Below, piece after piece: positions 43,716-52,801 of a stretch of DNA of 64,000 bases. The stretch lies in the NCBI RefSeq assembly GCF_002287065.1, contig NZ_NSJZ01000002.1, forward strand, positions 372,001 through 436,000, read 5' to 3'. Source of the DNA: Paracoccus salipaludis. GTDB lineage: Bacteria > Pseudomonadota > Alphaproteobacteria > Rhodobacterales > Rhodobacteraceae. Both the position numbers and the translations under genes were made by a program. Each line of letters opens with the position of its first letter. Within the stretch, counting starts at the first letter, position 1. Under the pieces are notes generated by a model, which was not told the DNA's origin, made no database searches, and worked only from the letters and a program-made list of their open reading frames with translations.

Positions 43716-46490
43716 TCAGCCCTCGTTTTCGACCGTCTCGATCTCGGGGCCGCCGTTACCGTCGCTCTGGTCGGCGACGCGGGCGACCGAGACGACCTCC
43801 TCGCCCTCGGCCGTGTTCAGGACCCGGACACCCCCGGCCGAACGCGAGCGGAAGCTGATGCCGTCCACCGGAACCCGGATCGACTGCCCGGTCGAGGTCG
43901 CCAGCATGATCTGGTCGTCCCGCGTGACCGGGAAGCTGGCGATCAGCGGGCCCCCGCGCATGCCCTTGTCCATCGCCATCACGCCCTGGCCGCCGCGCCC
44001 GCGCACCGGATAATCGTGGGCCGAGGACAGCTTGCCCGCGCCCCGGGCGGTCACGGTCAGGATCAGGTCCTCGTGCGCGCTCATCTCGGCATAGCGTTCC
44101 GACGACAGCGCGGCCTCGGCCACGTTCTCGTCCTCGTCCGGCTCGGCCCCGTCGTCCAGCGCGCCCTCGACCGCGCGGCGCATCTTGATATAGGCCGCGC
44201 GTTCCTCGGGCGTCGCCTCGAAGTGCCGGATGATCGACATGGACACCACGCGGTCGTCCCCGGCCAGGCGGATGCCGCGCACGCCGGTCGAGTCGCGGCC
44301 CTTGAAGATCCGCACGTCCGTCGTCGGGAAGCGGATCGCCCGGCCCATGGCCGTGACCAGCATCACGTCGTCGTTCTCGTCCGCGATGCGCACGTCCACC
44401 AGGCTGACACCCTCGGGAAGCTTCATCGCGATCTTGCCGTTCGACTTGACGTTGGTGAAGTCCGACAGCGCGTTGCGGCGCACGTCGCCGTCCGAGGTGG
44501 CGAAGATCACCTGCAGCGCGTCCCACTCCTGTTCGGGGACATCCACCGGCATCAGCGCGGCGATCGAGGTGCCGCCGTCGATCGGCAGGATGTTGACCAG
44601 CGCCTTCCCGCGCGAGGTCCGCCCGCCCAAGGGCAGCCGCCAGGTCTTGAGCCGGTAGACCATCCCGTCGGTCGTGAAGAACAGCAGTTCGGTATGCGTG
44701 TTCGCGACGAACAGCGTCGTGACCACATCATCCTCCTTGGTGGCCATCGAGGACAGGCCCTTGCCGCCACGCCGCTGGCTGCGGAACTCGGACAGGGCCG
44801 TGCGCTTGACGTAGCCGCCCGAGGTGATGGTGACGACCATGTCCTCGCGCTCGATCAGGTCCTCGTCGTCCAGGTCGCCCGCCCATTCGACGATCTCGGT
44901 CCGGCGGGAAACGGCGAACAGCTCGCGCACCTCGCGCAGCTCGTCCGAGATGATGCCCAGGACGCGCTGGCGGCTGGCGAGGATCGCCAGATAGTCGCGG
45001 ATCGCATCGGCCAGCGATTGCAGCTCGTTCGTCACCTCCTGCACGCCCAACTGGGTCAGGCGCTGCAGCCGCAGGTCCAGGATCGCGCGTGCCTGCGTGT
45101 CGGACAGGTTGTAGGTGCCGTCGTCGTTCACCGGGTGCAGCGGATCGTCGATCAGCTTGAGATATTCCAAGATCTCGTGCGCGGGCCAGCGGCGTTCCAT
45201 CAGCCGGTCGCGCGCCTCGGCCGCATCGCGCGAGGCGCGGATGGTGGCCACCACCTCGTCCACGTTCGACACGGCGACCGCGAGGCCGCAGAGGATGTGG
45301 CTGCGCTCGCGCGCCTTGCGCAGTTCAAAGGCGGTGCGGCGGGCGACGACTTCCTCGCGGAAGGCGATGAAGTAGGTCAGGAAGTCGCGCAGGGTCAGCT
45401 GTTCCGGCCGGCCGCCGTTCAGCGCCAGCATGTTGGCCCCAAAGGTGGACTGCATGGGCGTGAAGCGGAAAAGCTGGTTCAGGACCACCTCGGCCGTGGC
45501 GTCGCGCTTGAGCTCGATGACCACGCGCACGCCCTGGCGGTCGGATTCGTCCTGGACATGGGCGATGCCCTCGATCTTCTTTTCCTTCGCGAGGTCGGCG
45601 ATGCGCTCGATCAGCGTGGCCTTGTTCACCTGATAGGGCACGTCGTCGAGAATGATCGCCTCGCGTCCCGCGCGCAGCGTCTCGATCCGCGTGCGGGCGC
45701 GCACGGTGATCGAGCCGCGGCCTTCCAGATAGGCCTTGCGGATCCCGGACCGGCCCAGGATCACGCCGCCGGTCGGGAAGTCGGGACCGGGCACGATCTC
45801 CATCAACCGCTCGGTCGGAAGGTCGGGGTTCTCGATCAGCGCCAGCGTGGCGTCGATCACCTCGCCCAGGTTGTGGGGCGGGATGTTGGTGGCCATGCCG
45901 ACGGCGATGCCGCCCGCGCCGTTGACCAGCATGTTGGGAAAACGGGCGGGCAGGACCGTCGGCTCGCGGTCCTTGCCGTCGTAGTTGTCCTGGAAATCGA
46001 CGGTTTCCTTGTCGATGTCCATCAGCAGCCAGTTGGCCGCCTTGGCCATCCGCACCTCGGTATAGCGCATGGCCGCCGGGGGGTCGCCGTCCATGGACCC
46101 GAAGTTGCCCTGCCCGTCCAGCAGCGGCAGCGACATGGAAAAGTCCTGCGCCATCCGCACCAGCGCGTCATAGATCGCCGCGTCGCCGTGGGGATGGTAC
46201 TTACCCATCACGTCGCCCACGGGACGGGCGGACTTGCGATAGGACTTGTCGAAGGTGTTGCCGGTCTCGTCCATCGCGAACAGGATGCGGCGATGGACCG
46301 GCTTCAGCCCGTCGCGCAGGTCGGGGATCGCGCGGCTGACGATGACCGACATGGCGTAATCGAGATACGCGGTGCGCATCTCGGTCGCGATGTCGATGGT
46401 GGGGCCGTCATGGGGCATCACGGCGCGTTCAGGCGCCTCCGTGCCTTCGGGATCGTCCGTCGGCAGGTCGTCTTCAGGGGTATCGGCCAA
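43716..46490 (-). CDS. gyrA: DNA gyrase subunit A
   Basis: A 924-residue type II topoisomerase subunit. The breakage-reunion domain includes [14 protein letters not shown], the quinolone region [12 protein letters not shown] and the catalytic Tyr143 in [10 protein letters not shown]. The C-terminal DNA-wrapping domain has the GyrA box (QRRGGKG), which tells gyrA from parC. The reading starts at TTG (46490) after AAAGGCGG; the first ATG is 24 codons in. Ala104 stands where E. coli has Ser83, while Asp108 matches Asp87. An acidic tail of the kind seen in other GyrA proteins closes the protein. Confidence 0.97.
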   Translation of the reverse strand: MADTPEDDLPTDDPEGTEAPERAVMPHDGPTIDIATEMRTAYLDYAMSVIVSRAIPDLRDGLKPVHRRILFAMDETGNTFDKSYRKSARPVGDVMGKYHPHGDAAIYDALVRMAQDFSMSLPLLDGQGNFGSMDGDPPAAMRYTEVRMAKAANWLLMDIDKETVDFQDNYDGKDREPTVLPARFPNMLVNGAGGIAVGMATNIPPHNLGEVIDATLALIENPDLPTERLMEIVPGPDFPTGGVILGRSGIRKAYLEGRGSITVRARTRIETLRAGREAIILDDVPYQVNKATLIERIADLAKEKKIEGIAHVQDESDRQGVRVVIELKRDATAEVVLNQLFRFTPMQSTFGANMLALNGGRPEQLTLRDFLTYFIAFREEVVARRTAFELRKARERSHILCGLAVAVSNVDEVVATIRASRDAAEARDRLMERRWPAHEILEYLKLIDDPLHPVNDDGTYNLSDTQARAILDLRLQRLTQLGVQEVTNELQSLADAIRDYLAILASRQRVLGIISDELREVRELFAVSRRTEIVEWAGDLDDEDLIEREDMVVTITSGGYVKRTALSEFRSQRRGGKGLSSMATKEDDVVTTLFVANTHTELLFFTTDGMVYRLKTWRLPLGGRTSRGKALVNILPIDGGTSIAALMPVDVPEQEWDALQVIFATSDGDVRRNALSDFTNVKSNGKIAMKLPEGVSLVDVRIADENDDVMLVTAMGRAIRFPTTDVRIFKGRDSTGVRGIRLAGDDRVVSMSIIRHFEATPEERAAYIKMRRAVEGALDDGAEPDEDENVAEAALSSERYAEMSAHEDLILTVTARGAGKLSSAHDYPVRGRGGQGVMAMDKGMRGGPLIASFPVTRDDQIMLATSTGQSIRVPVDGISFRSRSAGGVRVLNTAEGEEVVSVARVADQSDGNGGPEIETVENEG

Positions 46491-46518
46491 GGGTTCCGCC
46501 TTTAGATGTCTTTAGGGG

Positions 46519-46549
46519 CAGATGTATCATCTGTCGCCTTAAATTTCAA
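46519..46549 (-). promoter_or_regulatory. Candidate gyrA promoter with perfect dyad
   Basis: On the minus strand TTGAAA (46549-46544) is followed after 15 bases by GATACA (46528-46523). A perfect dyad CAGATG-TAT-CATCTG (46519-46533) overlaps the -10, 29 bases before the TTG start. The AT-rich 85-base gap is the only place for a gyrA promoter. The role of the dyad is inferred. Confidence 0.4.
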
Positions 46550-46575
46550 GCATTTTGCCTGAATTTTCAGGGTTT

Positions 46576-47064
46576 TCAGCGCCCGGAACGACGCAGCGAC
46601 AGCGCCCATGCGACCCCGAGGACGGCCGACAGGATCGCATTCCACGCGGCCATGCTGAGGCCGAGCAAGATCCAGCTCGGCTGGTCGCAGCGGATCACCT
46701 GCGCGCCCCGGATGCGGGCCAGCAATTCGTCCGTGCTGACCGCCGACAGATCCCCCAGCCCGCCCGAGCAGGCCGTCGGTCCGGCCCACCAGGCCTGTTC
46801 CACGCCCACGTGGTAGATGGCGAACGCGGTGGCGAGGATCGCGGCCAGCAGGCCCAGCAGCCCCAGGATGCGGCGGAAGCCCGCCACCGCCATGCCGAGG
46901 CCGATCGCCACGGCGGCGGCATGGGGCCAGCGCTGCAGCAGGCACAGCTCGCAGGGCGCATAGCCCCGCGCCTGGAAGAAGAAGGCCCCCGCCAGCAGCG
47001 CGGCCGAGCCGGCTGCGGCAAGGATTGCCCAGCTGCGGGCGTCGGGGCGCGGGGCTCGGGTCAT
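46576..47064 (-). CDS. Disulfide bond formation protein B (DsbB family)
   Basis: A 162-residue inner-membrane protein with four spans. The quinone-linked CxxC lies in APCELCLLQRWPH (about residues 37-49) and the second periplasmic pair in GPTACSGG and VIRCDQPSW. It reoxidises DsbA using ubiquinone. AAGGA precedes the ATG at 47064. It lies 13 bases after the DedA gene on the same strand. Confidence 0.9.
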   Translation of the reverse strand: MTRAPRPDARSWAILAAAGSAALLAGAFFFQARGYAPCELCLLQRWPHAAAVAIGLGMAVAGFRRILGLLGLLAAILATAFAIYHVGVEQAWWAGPTACSGGLGDLSAVSTDELLARIRGAQVIRCDQPSWILLGLSMAAWNAILSAVLGVAWALSLRRSGR

Positions 47065-47077
47065 GCGGGGGTCTTCC

Positions 47078-47674
47078 TTATCGCGGCGTCCAGGTGACGA
47101 CGCGGTACAGATAGACCACGACAACCGTGACCACGACCAGAGTCGACAGCGGATCGATCACATCGGCGACACGGTGGTAGTTGGCTTCCAGCAGCAACCC
47201 CGCCCCCGTCAGCAGCAGCGTCCACAGCAGGCTGCCCAGCGCGGTATAGCCCAGAAACCGCAGCCAGGGCATCCGCGCGACGCCCGCGGGCACCGAAATC
47301 AGCGTCCGCACGACCGGGGCCATCCGCCCGGTCAGCACGGCCAGCCCCCCGTAGCGGTCGAACCAGGCCTGCGCCCGGTCGATGTCCGAGGGCGACAGCG
47401 TCAGCCAGCGCCCGTGCCGCGCGGCCCAGCGCTTGAGCCGCGCCGCCCCGATGCCCGCCCCCACCACGTACCAAAGCGAGGTACCCAGGACCGAACCCAG
47501 CGTTCCGACCAGCACCGTGGGCCAGAAGGACAGCTGCCCCGAAGCGGAAAGATAGCCCGCCAGAGGCATGATGACCTCCGACGGGATCGGCGGAAAGACG
47601 TTCTCGGCCAGCATCAGGAAGAAGATGCCGGGATAGCCCCAGCTCTCGATCACCGACAGAACCCACTCGAACAT
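47078..47674 (-). CDS. DedA-family membrane protein
   Basis: A 198-residue protein with about four to five hydrophobic segments. The DedA core is visible: FFLMLAENVFPPIPSEVIMP (residues 18-37) with the conserved E-Pro pattern, then GRMAPVVRTLISVPAGVARM. DedA proteins flip phospholipids or undecaprenyl phosphate between membrane faces. It is probably cotranscribed with the dsbB gene. Confidence 0.92.
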   Translation of the reverse strand: MFEWVLSVIESWGYPGIFFLMLAENVFPPIPSEVIMPLAGYLSASGQLSFWPTVLVGTLGSVLGTSLWYVVGAGIGAARLKRWAARHGRWLTLSPSDIDRAQAWFDRYGGLAVLTGRMAPVVRTLISVPAGVARMPWLRFLGYTALGSLLWTLLLTGAGLLLEANYHRVADVIDPLSTLVVVTVVVVYLYRVVTWTPR

Positions 47675-47794
47675 CCGTCCCTCGCGTCATTGGCCGCGGT
47701 TCAGCTGTCCGCAACCCCGGTTCCTTTCCAACTCTTGCACGGTCCGTCAACCCTGCGTATCCGTTGGGCCGGATCACTCCAAAGGATGCGCGAC

Positions 47795-48643
47795 ATGGAA
47801 TGGCGAGGCCGCCGCGGCAGCAGCAACATCGAGGATCGGCGCGGCATGGGCACGGCCGGCGCGGGCGGCCTGGGGCTGGTCGGTACGCTGGTCGTGCTGG
47901 CGGTCGGCTGGTTCTTCGGCGTGGACATCTCGCCCCTTGTCAGCGGGATGCAGGACGACGCGCGTCCCGGCGAGGAACGCCAGCTGAGCGCCGGAGAGCA
48001 GGAGATCGGGCAGTTCGTCTCGGTCGTCCTGGCCGACACCGAGGAGATCTGGAGCGACGTCCTGGCCCAGCAGGCGGGGATCCAGTACCAGGAACCCAAG
48101 CTGGTGATGTTCTCGGGCGCGGTGCAGTCCGCCTGCGGCGGCGCATCCTCGGCCATGGGACCCTTCTACTGCCCCGGCGACCAGCGGGTCTATCTCGATA
48201 CCGACTTCTTCCAGGTCATGCAGCGGCAGATGGGGGCAGGGGGCGACTTCGCCTATGCCTATGTCATCGCGCATGAGATCGGCCACCATGTCCAGAACCA
48301 GATCGGCATCCTGCCGCGCGTGAACCGCCTGCGGTCGCAGGTCGGACAGGCCGAGGGCAACCGTCTGTCGGTGCTGACCGAGCTTCAGGCCGACTGCTTC
48401 GCCGGGATCTGGGCGCGCCATGCGGGCGACCGCTTCGGCACGATCGAGCGCGGCGACGTCGACGAGGCCGTGAACGCCTCGCGCGCCGTCGGCGACGACA
48501 TCCTGATGGAAAAGGCGGGCCGCGCGCCCATGCCCGACAGCTTCACCCACGGATCGGCCGCCGAGCGCAGCGAATGGCTGGTCCGCGGCATGCAGTCGGG
48601 CCAGATGGCCGACTGCAACACCTTCGCGGAAGCAGGGCTGTAA
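47795..48643 (+). CDS. Neutral zinc metallopeptidase (YpfJ family)
   Basis: A 282-residue protein with a short cytoplasmic N-terminus (MEWRGRRGSSNIEDRRG, as in YpfJ), one membrane anchor (LGLVGTLVVLAVGWFFG) and a periplasmic peptidase-like domain. The zinc site is VIAHEIGHHVQNQ (HExxH, near residue 165) with a downstream Glu in TELQADCFAG. I start at 47795 because AAAGGA lies eight bases before and the family begins this way; ATG at 47786 is nine bases earlier. The substrate is unknown. Confidence 0.92.
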   Translation: MEWRGRRGSSNIEDRRGMGTAGAGGLGLVGTLVVLAVGWFFGVDISPLVSGMQDDARPGEERQLSAGEQEIGQFVSVVLADTEEIWSDVLAQQAGIQYQEPKLVMFSGAVQSACGGASSAMGPFYCPGDQRVYLDTDFFQVMQRQMGAGGDFAYAYVIAHEIGHHVQNQIGILPRVNRLRSQVGQAEGNRLSVLTELQADCFAGIWARHAGDRFGTIERGDVDEAVNASRAVGDDILMEKAGRAPMPDSFTHGSAAERSEWLVRGMQSGQMADCNTFAEAGL

Positions 48644-48646
48644 GGC

Positions 48647-48832
48647 TCAGGGCCCGGGGATGCGGCGGGGGGCGCGGTCCATCTGCGCCCAGTCGGGAAC
48701 CCAGCCCATCCAGTCGGCCGTGCCCAGCAGGACCACCGCCGCCACAATGGCGACCACCAGCTTGACCCGCCCCGCCGAGGGCGGGTTTCGCACCCATCGG
48801 GCGGCCCGCATCAGCCAGATCATGTTGTTCAT
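48647..48832 (-). CDS. Small single-span membrane protein, conserved-looking, unknown function
   Basis: A 61-residue protein: a basic start (MIWLMRAARWVRNPPSAGRV), one hydrophobic segment (LVVAIVAAVVLLGTADWMGW) and a short polar end (PDWAQMDRAPRRIPGP). Basic residues before the span predict the N-terminus inside the cell. It fills the space between the metallopeptidase and the next gene, convergent with the former. Hydropathy and placement support it, but nothing shows its function. Confidence 0.6.
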   Translation of the reverse strand: MNNMIWLMRAARWVRNPPSAGRVKLVVAIVAAVVLLGTADWMGWVPDWAQMDRAPRRIPGP

Positions 48833-48883
48833 CGTCCCAAACCTCTGCTAGACCGTGCCCGCCTGACGCCGAAGGACTGCCGT

Positions 48884-49363
48884 TTGCCCACTCATACCGA
48901 AACACGGGTGCTGCCCTATACCGCGCAGCAGATGTATGACCTTGTCGCGGACGTGGAAAGCTACCCGCAGTTCCTGCCCTGGAACACGGCCGCCCGCATC
49001 CGGTCCCGCACGCCCGGTCCCGACGGGTCCGAGGTGATCGAGGCCGACCTGGTCATCAGCTTCAAGGTCTTCCGCGAACGCTTCGGCAGCCGCGTCACGC
49101 TGTTCCCCGCGCAGAAGCGCATCGACACCCGCTACCTGGACGGGCCCTTCACGCACCTGCACAGCGAATGGTCCTTCAAGGACCGCCCCCAGGGTGGCTG
49201 CGAGGTCTGCTTCTTCGTCGATTTCGAGTTCCGCAACGCCATCCTGCGCCGCGTGATCGGCGTGGTCTTCGGCGAGGCCATGCACCGCATCGTCCGCGCC
49301 TTCGAGGACCGGGCGCGCGCCCTTTACGGCGCGGACCGGGCGGCGGATTCCCACAGGGCGTAA
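48884..49363 (+). CDS. COQ10/RatA-type START-domain protein (ubiquinone-binding)
   Basis: A 159-residue START-like protein. YTAQQMYDLVADVESYPQFL (residues 12-31) and the C-terminal FGEAMHRIVRAFEDRARALYG are typical of the COQ10/RatA family. In bacteria these are thought to chaperone ubiquinone; RatA was described as a toxin acting on 70S assembly. The start is TTG at 48884 with GAAGGA upstream. Its 3' end overlaps the convergent gene by 40 bases. Confidence 0.87.
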   Translation: MPTHTETRVLPYTAQQMYDLVADVESYPQFLPWNTAARIRSRTPGPDGSEVIEADLVISFKVFRERFGSRVTLFPAQKRIDTRYLDGPFTHLHSEWSFKDRPQGGCEVCFFVDFEFRNAILRRVIGVVFGEAMHRIVRAFEDRARALYGADRAADSHRA

Positions 49364-49929
49364 TCCTCGGCCAGCGCCGCGCGCAGCCGCGCCTCGGTTT
49401 CCGGGGCCAGCGACATGTCGGCGGGCGGCGAGACGTTGACGCGCTTCAGCGTCAGTTCGGTCTTCAGCGCCTCGCCGAAGAAGGCCAGCACCTCGTCCAT
49501 GCGTTCATACTGGAACAGGAGGTCCGGCCCGTTCCGGCCGGGCGCGGGCGACAGGAAGCCCGTCTGCCGCCCCAGCGCGGCATAGGGGGGACGGCTTTCG
49601 GACAGGTAGTCCTGCACGAAGCCCTCGAAGCTGATGCCGATGGTGCTGTTGGGCTTTCCCATGGTCTGCGGGCGCTGGCGATAGCGATACCAGCTTCCCA
49701 GCCACGAGATCGGCTCGCGCACCACCGCCGCGACCCGGAAGGGCGGGCCGGGAATGTTGCGCAGCAGGGGCTCGATCCGCAGGTTGTACTGACTCATCGT
49801 CAGGTGCTTGATCTCGGGACGCGAGCGCAGGACCATCTCCGCCTTCGGCGCCAATGCGGCTTCCAGCGCGGTGGTCCCGGTCTTGGGGATCGACAGCAGC
49901 ACCAGACGGGGGGCGACGAAAGCCAGCAT
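49324..49929 (-). CDS. Sulfotransferase-like P-loop protein
   Basis: A 201-residue protein. The start at 49929 follows AGGAAAGG. A P-loop-like LLSIPKTGTTALEAAL (residues 11-26) matches the PAPS 5'-phosphosulfate loop of sulfotransferases, and VREPISWLGSWYRYR matches the 3'-phosphate motif region. It therefore probably transfers sulfate or is a related nucleotide-binding protein. Its 3' end overlaps the COQ10-type gene on the opposite strand. Confidence 0.75.
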   Translation of the reverse strand: MLAFVAPRLVLLSIPKTGTTALEAALAPKAEMVLRSRPEIKHLTMSQYNLRIEPLLRNIPGPPFRVAAVVREPISWLGSWYRYRQRPQTMGKPNSTIGISFEGFVQDYLSESRPPYAALGRQTGFLSPAPGRNGPDLLFQYERMDEVLAFFGEALKTELTLKRVNVSPPADMSLAPETEARLRAALAEDYALWESAARSAP

Positions 49930-50030
49930 CGGCAAACCTTTCCTGTTGGGCGGGATATTCCCGGCGGGGGGCGGCTTGGCAAGTCCGCGCGGTCGTGGCA
50001 CCTGTTGGTCGCAACGCAAGGGAGCGCAGC

Positions 50031-50603
50031 ATGACGCAACGCCAGCAGGTCTTCGCCGCCATCGACGCCGCCAACGCCGCCGACCCGCGGCTGGAAGACG
50101 GCCAGCCGGTCGAGCTGCTTTACGGCCAGCGCATGACCGCCGAGCAGGAGCGGCTGTATCCCGACGCCCCCGACGCGCTGGCCATCGCCTGCCGTGGCCA
50201 GCACATCGAACGCTGGCTGCTGCCGCGCAAGGACTTCCCCGAGGGGCGCGAGGGCTACCTGACCTGGCGGCGCGAGCAGGGCCGCCGGCACGCCGAGCGC
50301 GTCATGGGCCTGATGCGCGGCGCGGGCTATCCCGACGACCAGGTGGACCATGCCGGCCGGATGCTGCGCAAGGAAGGGATCAAGCGCGACCCCGCCGTGC
50401 AGGCTCTGGAGGATGTCGCCTGCTTCACCTTCATCCGCCACTACCTCGGCGATTTCGCCACAACGCAGGACCCCGACGCCCTGCTGGTCATCGTCCAGAA
50501 GACCGCCCGCAAGATGTCGCCCGAGGCCCGCAGGCGCGCGCTGGCCGAGTTCCCCATGCCGGCCGCCTTCGCCGCCGCCTTCGAGCTCGAGGACGCCAGA
50601 TGA
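50031..50603 (+). CDS. DUF4202 family protein
   Basis: A 190-residue cytosolic protein with sequence typical of DUF4202: ACRGQHIERWLLPRKDFPEG, then GYLTWRREQGRRHAERVMGLM, LEDVACFTFIRHYLGDF and TARKMSPEARRRAL. The His/Glu/Asp pattern suggests an HD-like helical metal site, but no reaction is known. Its stop overlaps the CbiX start (ATGA), so the pair is cotranscribed, perhaps for siroheme-dependent nitrite or sulfite reduction. Confidence 0.8.
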   Translation: MTQRQQVFAAIDAANAADPRLEDGQPVELLYGQRMTAEQERLYPDAPDALAIACRGQHIERWLLPRKDFPEGREGYLTWRREQGRRHAERVMGLMRGAGYPDDQVDHAGRMLRKEGIKRDPAVQALEDVACFTFIRHYLGDFATTQDPDALLVIVQKTARKMSPEARRRALAEFPMPAAFAAAFELEDAR

Positions 50604-51361
50604 TCGACGCTGCGCCCCGCTGCCAGGGTTGCCGCTGCGCCACCGGCGCGGCGCCCGTGGAAGCGGCCGCCCCGCCCTTTGCCGCCATCGTGGCCCACGG
50701 CCAGCCGGGCGACCCCGGCGCGCTGCAACCCGAACTCGAGGCGCTGGCCGCCCGCGTGCAGGCGCTGATGCCCGGCTGGATCGTGCGCGGCGCGACGCTG
50801 GCCTGCCGCCGCAGCCTGTCGGCGCTGGAAGGCGTGCAGCTTGTCTTTCCGCAGTTCATGGCCGACGGCTGGTTCGTCCGCAGCGAGACGCCGCGCCGCC
50901 TGGCCGAGGCCGGGGTGGACGGGGCACGTCTGATCGCGCCCTTGGGGCTTGACCCCGAACTGCCCGCCATCGGCGCGCGGATCGCGCAGGACGCGGCACG
51001 GCGCGCGGGCATCGACCCGGCGCGGGCGACGCTGGTGGTCGTGGGTCACGGCTCGAAGGGCTCGCGCGCGTCGGCCAACAGCACCCGCGCCTTTGCCGAG
51101 GCGCTGCCGGATCGCGCGGGCTTCGCCGCCGTGACGACCGCCTTCATCGAGGAGGCGCCCTTCCTGGATGACGTGGTGCCCGAAGGGCCGGCCGTGTGCC
51201 TGCCCTTCTTCGCAACCAACGGCGGCCACACGATCGAGGATATCCCGCAGGGCTGGCGCGGCCATGGGCCGATTGCCCCGCCCATCGGAATGAACGACGC
51301 CATCCCGGACCTGATCGCCGCCGCCTTGCGCACCGCCGCCGCCGAGCCCGTCGAAGGCTGA
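50600..51361 (+). CDS. CbiX/sirohydrochlorin chelatase-like protein
   Basis: A 253-residue protein with two CbiX-type halves: AAIVAHGQPGDPGALQPELE (about residues 28-47) and LVVVGHGSKGSRASANSTRA (about 142-161), each with the chelatase HG motif. Such enzymes insert cobalt or iron into sirohydrochlorin. The N-terminus is cysteine-rich (CQGCRCATG), unusual for the family and possibly a metal-binding site. The start overlaps the DUF4202 stop. Confidence 0.82.
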   Translation: MIDAAPRCQGCRCATGAAPVEAAAPPFAAIVAHGQPGDPGALQPELEALAARVQALMPGWIVRGATLACRRSLSALEGVQLVFPQFMADGWFVRSETPRRLAEAGVDGARLIAPLGLDPELPAIGARIAQDAARRAGIDPARATLVVVGHGSKGSRASANSTRAFAEALPDRAGFAAVTTAFIEEAPFLDDVVPEGPAVCLPFFATNGGHTIEDIPQGWRGHGPIAPPIGMNDAIPDLIAAALRTAAAEPVEG

Positions 51362-51389
51362 ACCCTCCGGCGACCCGGGGCCGGGACCG

Positions 51390-52118
51390 TCAGAAGCCGC
51401 GCTTCCGCAGCATCCGCGCCAGCGCCCGGTCCACCGTGCCGTAGATCGACAAGGACAGCGCCACCACGACGATCAGGGCGGCGAACATGAGGTCGGTCTT
51501 CATCCGCCCGTTCGCCTGGATCATCAGCGCGCCAAGTCCGCGCGCGCCGCCGACCCATTCGCCGATGACCGCCCCCACGGGCGCATAGATCGCCCCCAGC
51601 CGCAGCCCGGATGCAAGCCGGGGCAGGGCCGCCGGAAAGCGCAGGTGCCGCAGTTCGGCCCAGCGGCCCGCGCCCATGGTCCGCGCCACGTCCATCTGCG
51701 CGGCGGGCGGCGCCATCAGTCCATCGTAAAGCGCCTGCGCCACCGGCACGAAGACGATCAGCACCACCATCGCCACCTTGGGCGCCATGCCGAAGCCCAG
51801 CCACAGCGTCAGGATCGGGGCCAGCGCAAAGACCGGGATCGCCTGGCTGACCACCAGCGCGGGCGACAGCGCCCGCCCCAGCCGGGGAACCGTCGCCATG
51901 GCCGCCGCCGTGACGATGCCCAGCGCCGCACCAAGCCCAAGCCCCAGCAGCGTTTCCCAGGCGGTCAGCATCGCCGCCGGGGCAAGCTCGGCGCGGTGGA
52001 CCCACAGCGCCCTGCCGACCGCCAGGGGGCCGGGCAGCAGGTAGGGCGGCAGGCCCGTCAGGCGGACGAAGCCTTCCCACAGCATGAGGGCGGCGGCGAT
52101 GGCCAGCAGCGCCCTCAT
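51390..52118 (-). CDS. thiX: Pyrimidine-precursor ABC transporter permease (ThiX-like)
   Basis: A 242-residue BPD-type permease with about six spans. The ATPase-facing loop is RTMGAGRWAELRHLRFPAALP, and PVGAVIGEWVGGARGLGALM is common to the SsuC/TauC/ThiX branch. Its place at the end of a TPP-riboswitch operon beside tenA and a NMT1-type binding protein makes thiamin-pyrimidine import likely. The start overlaps the end of the ATPase gene (ATGA). Confidence 0.87.
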   Translation of the reverse strand: MRALLAIAAALMLWEGFVRLTGLPPYLLPGPLAVGRALWVHRAELAPAAMLTAWETLLGLGLGAALGIVTAAAMATVPRLGRALSPALVVSQAIPVFALAPILTLWLGFGMAPKVAMVVLIVFVPVAQALYDGLMAPPAAQMDVARTMGAGRWAELRHLRFPAALPRLASGLRLGAIYAPVGAVIGEWVGGARGLGALMIQANGRMKTDLMFAALIVVVALSLSIYGTVDRALARMLRKRGF

Positions 52119-52801
52119 GCGAGCAGCCTTTCCGTCAGGGCGGCCTGCGCGGCCAGCACCTCGGGCGCATCGTGCCGGCGGGGGACGGGACCGGGCGGTG
52201 CAGGGTGCCCGGCCAGCCCGGCCGGAGTCATCACCAGGATGCGGTCGCCCAGCCGCGCGGCCTCGGCGGGATCATGCGTGACCATCAGCACGGTCGTGCC
52301 CTGCAACAGACGGGCCGCCATGTCGCCGATCTGCAACCGCAGCCGCGCATCCAGTGCCGAGAAGGGTTCGTCCAGCAGCACCAGCGGCCGGTCCTCGGCC
52401 AGCGTCCGCGCCAGCGCCGCCCGCTGCCGCTGGCCGCCCGACAGCTGCGCGGGCAGGCGGTCTTCCAGCCCCTCCAGCCCCACGGCCGCGATCATCCGGG
52501 CGATGCGGGCGGGATCGGCGGCCTCGCCCCGCAGCCGTGCGCCAAGGCCGATGTTCTGCGCCACGGTCAGCCAGGGGAACAGCCCCGCATCCTGGCCCAT
52601 CAGCGCGCAGGGCAGGGTGGACACCGTGCCCCTGAACTCGACCCCCGTCGGCAGCCCGGCGAGCAGCCGCAGCAGCGTCGACTTCCCCACGCCCGAGGCG
52701 CCCAGAAGGCAGGTGATCCGCCCCGGAGCCAGCGTCAGGTCGAGGGGCGCGAACAGCCCCGGCGCCTCGCCCGCGACTCGCGGCGCAGCGTCAGTTTTCA
52801 A
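52115..52801 (-). CDS. thiZ: Pyrimidine-precursor ABC transporter ATP-binding protein (ThiZ-like)
   Basis: A 228-residue ATPase. Walker A is GASGVGKST, signature LSGGQRQR, Walker B VLLDEPFSALD, and the H-loop MVTHDPAEA is present. I place the start at TTG 52801, 11 bases inside the end of tenA; no ATG fits before the ATPase fold begins (LFAPLDLTLAPGRIT). The longer open frame upstream lies within tenA. It belongs to the thi operon importer. Confidence 0.87.
   Translation of the reverse strand: MKTDAAPRVAGEAPGLFAPLDLTLAPGRITCLLGASGVGKSTLLRLLAGLPTGVEFRGTVSTLPCALMGQDAGLFPWLTVAQNIGLGARLRGEAADPARIARMIAAVGLEGLEDRLPAQLSGGQRQRAALARTLAEDRPLVLLDEPFSALDARLRLQIGDMAARLLQGTTVLMVTHDPAEAARLGDRILVMTPAGLAGHPAPPGPVPRRHDAPEVLAAQAALTERLLA

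Noticed and set aside
43596..46505. A 969-codon plus-strand open frame opposite gyrA
   Set aside because: It mirrors gyrA codons in a GC-rich genome. The protein is rich in His, Gln and Asp with no recognisable domain.
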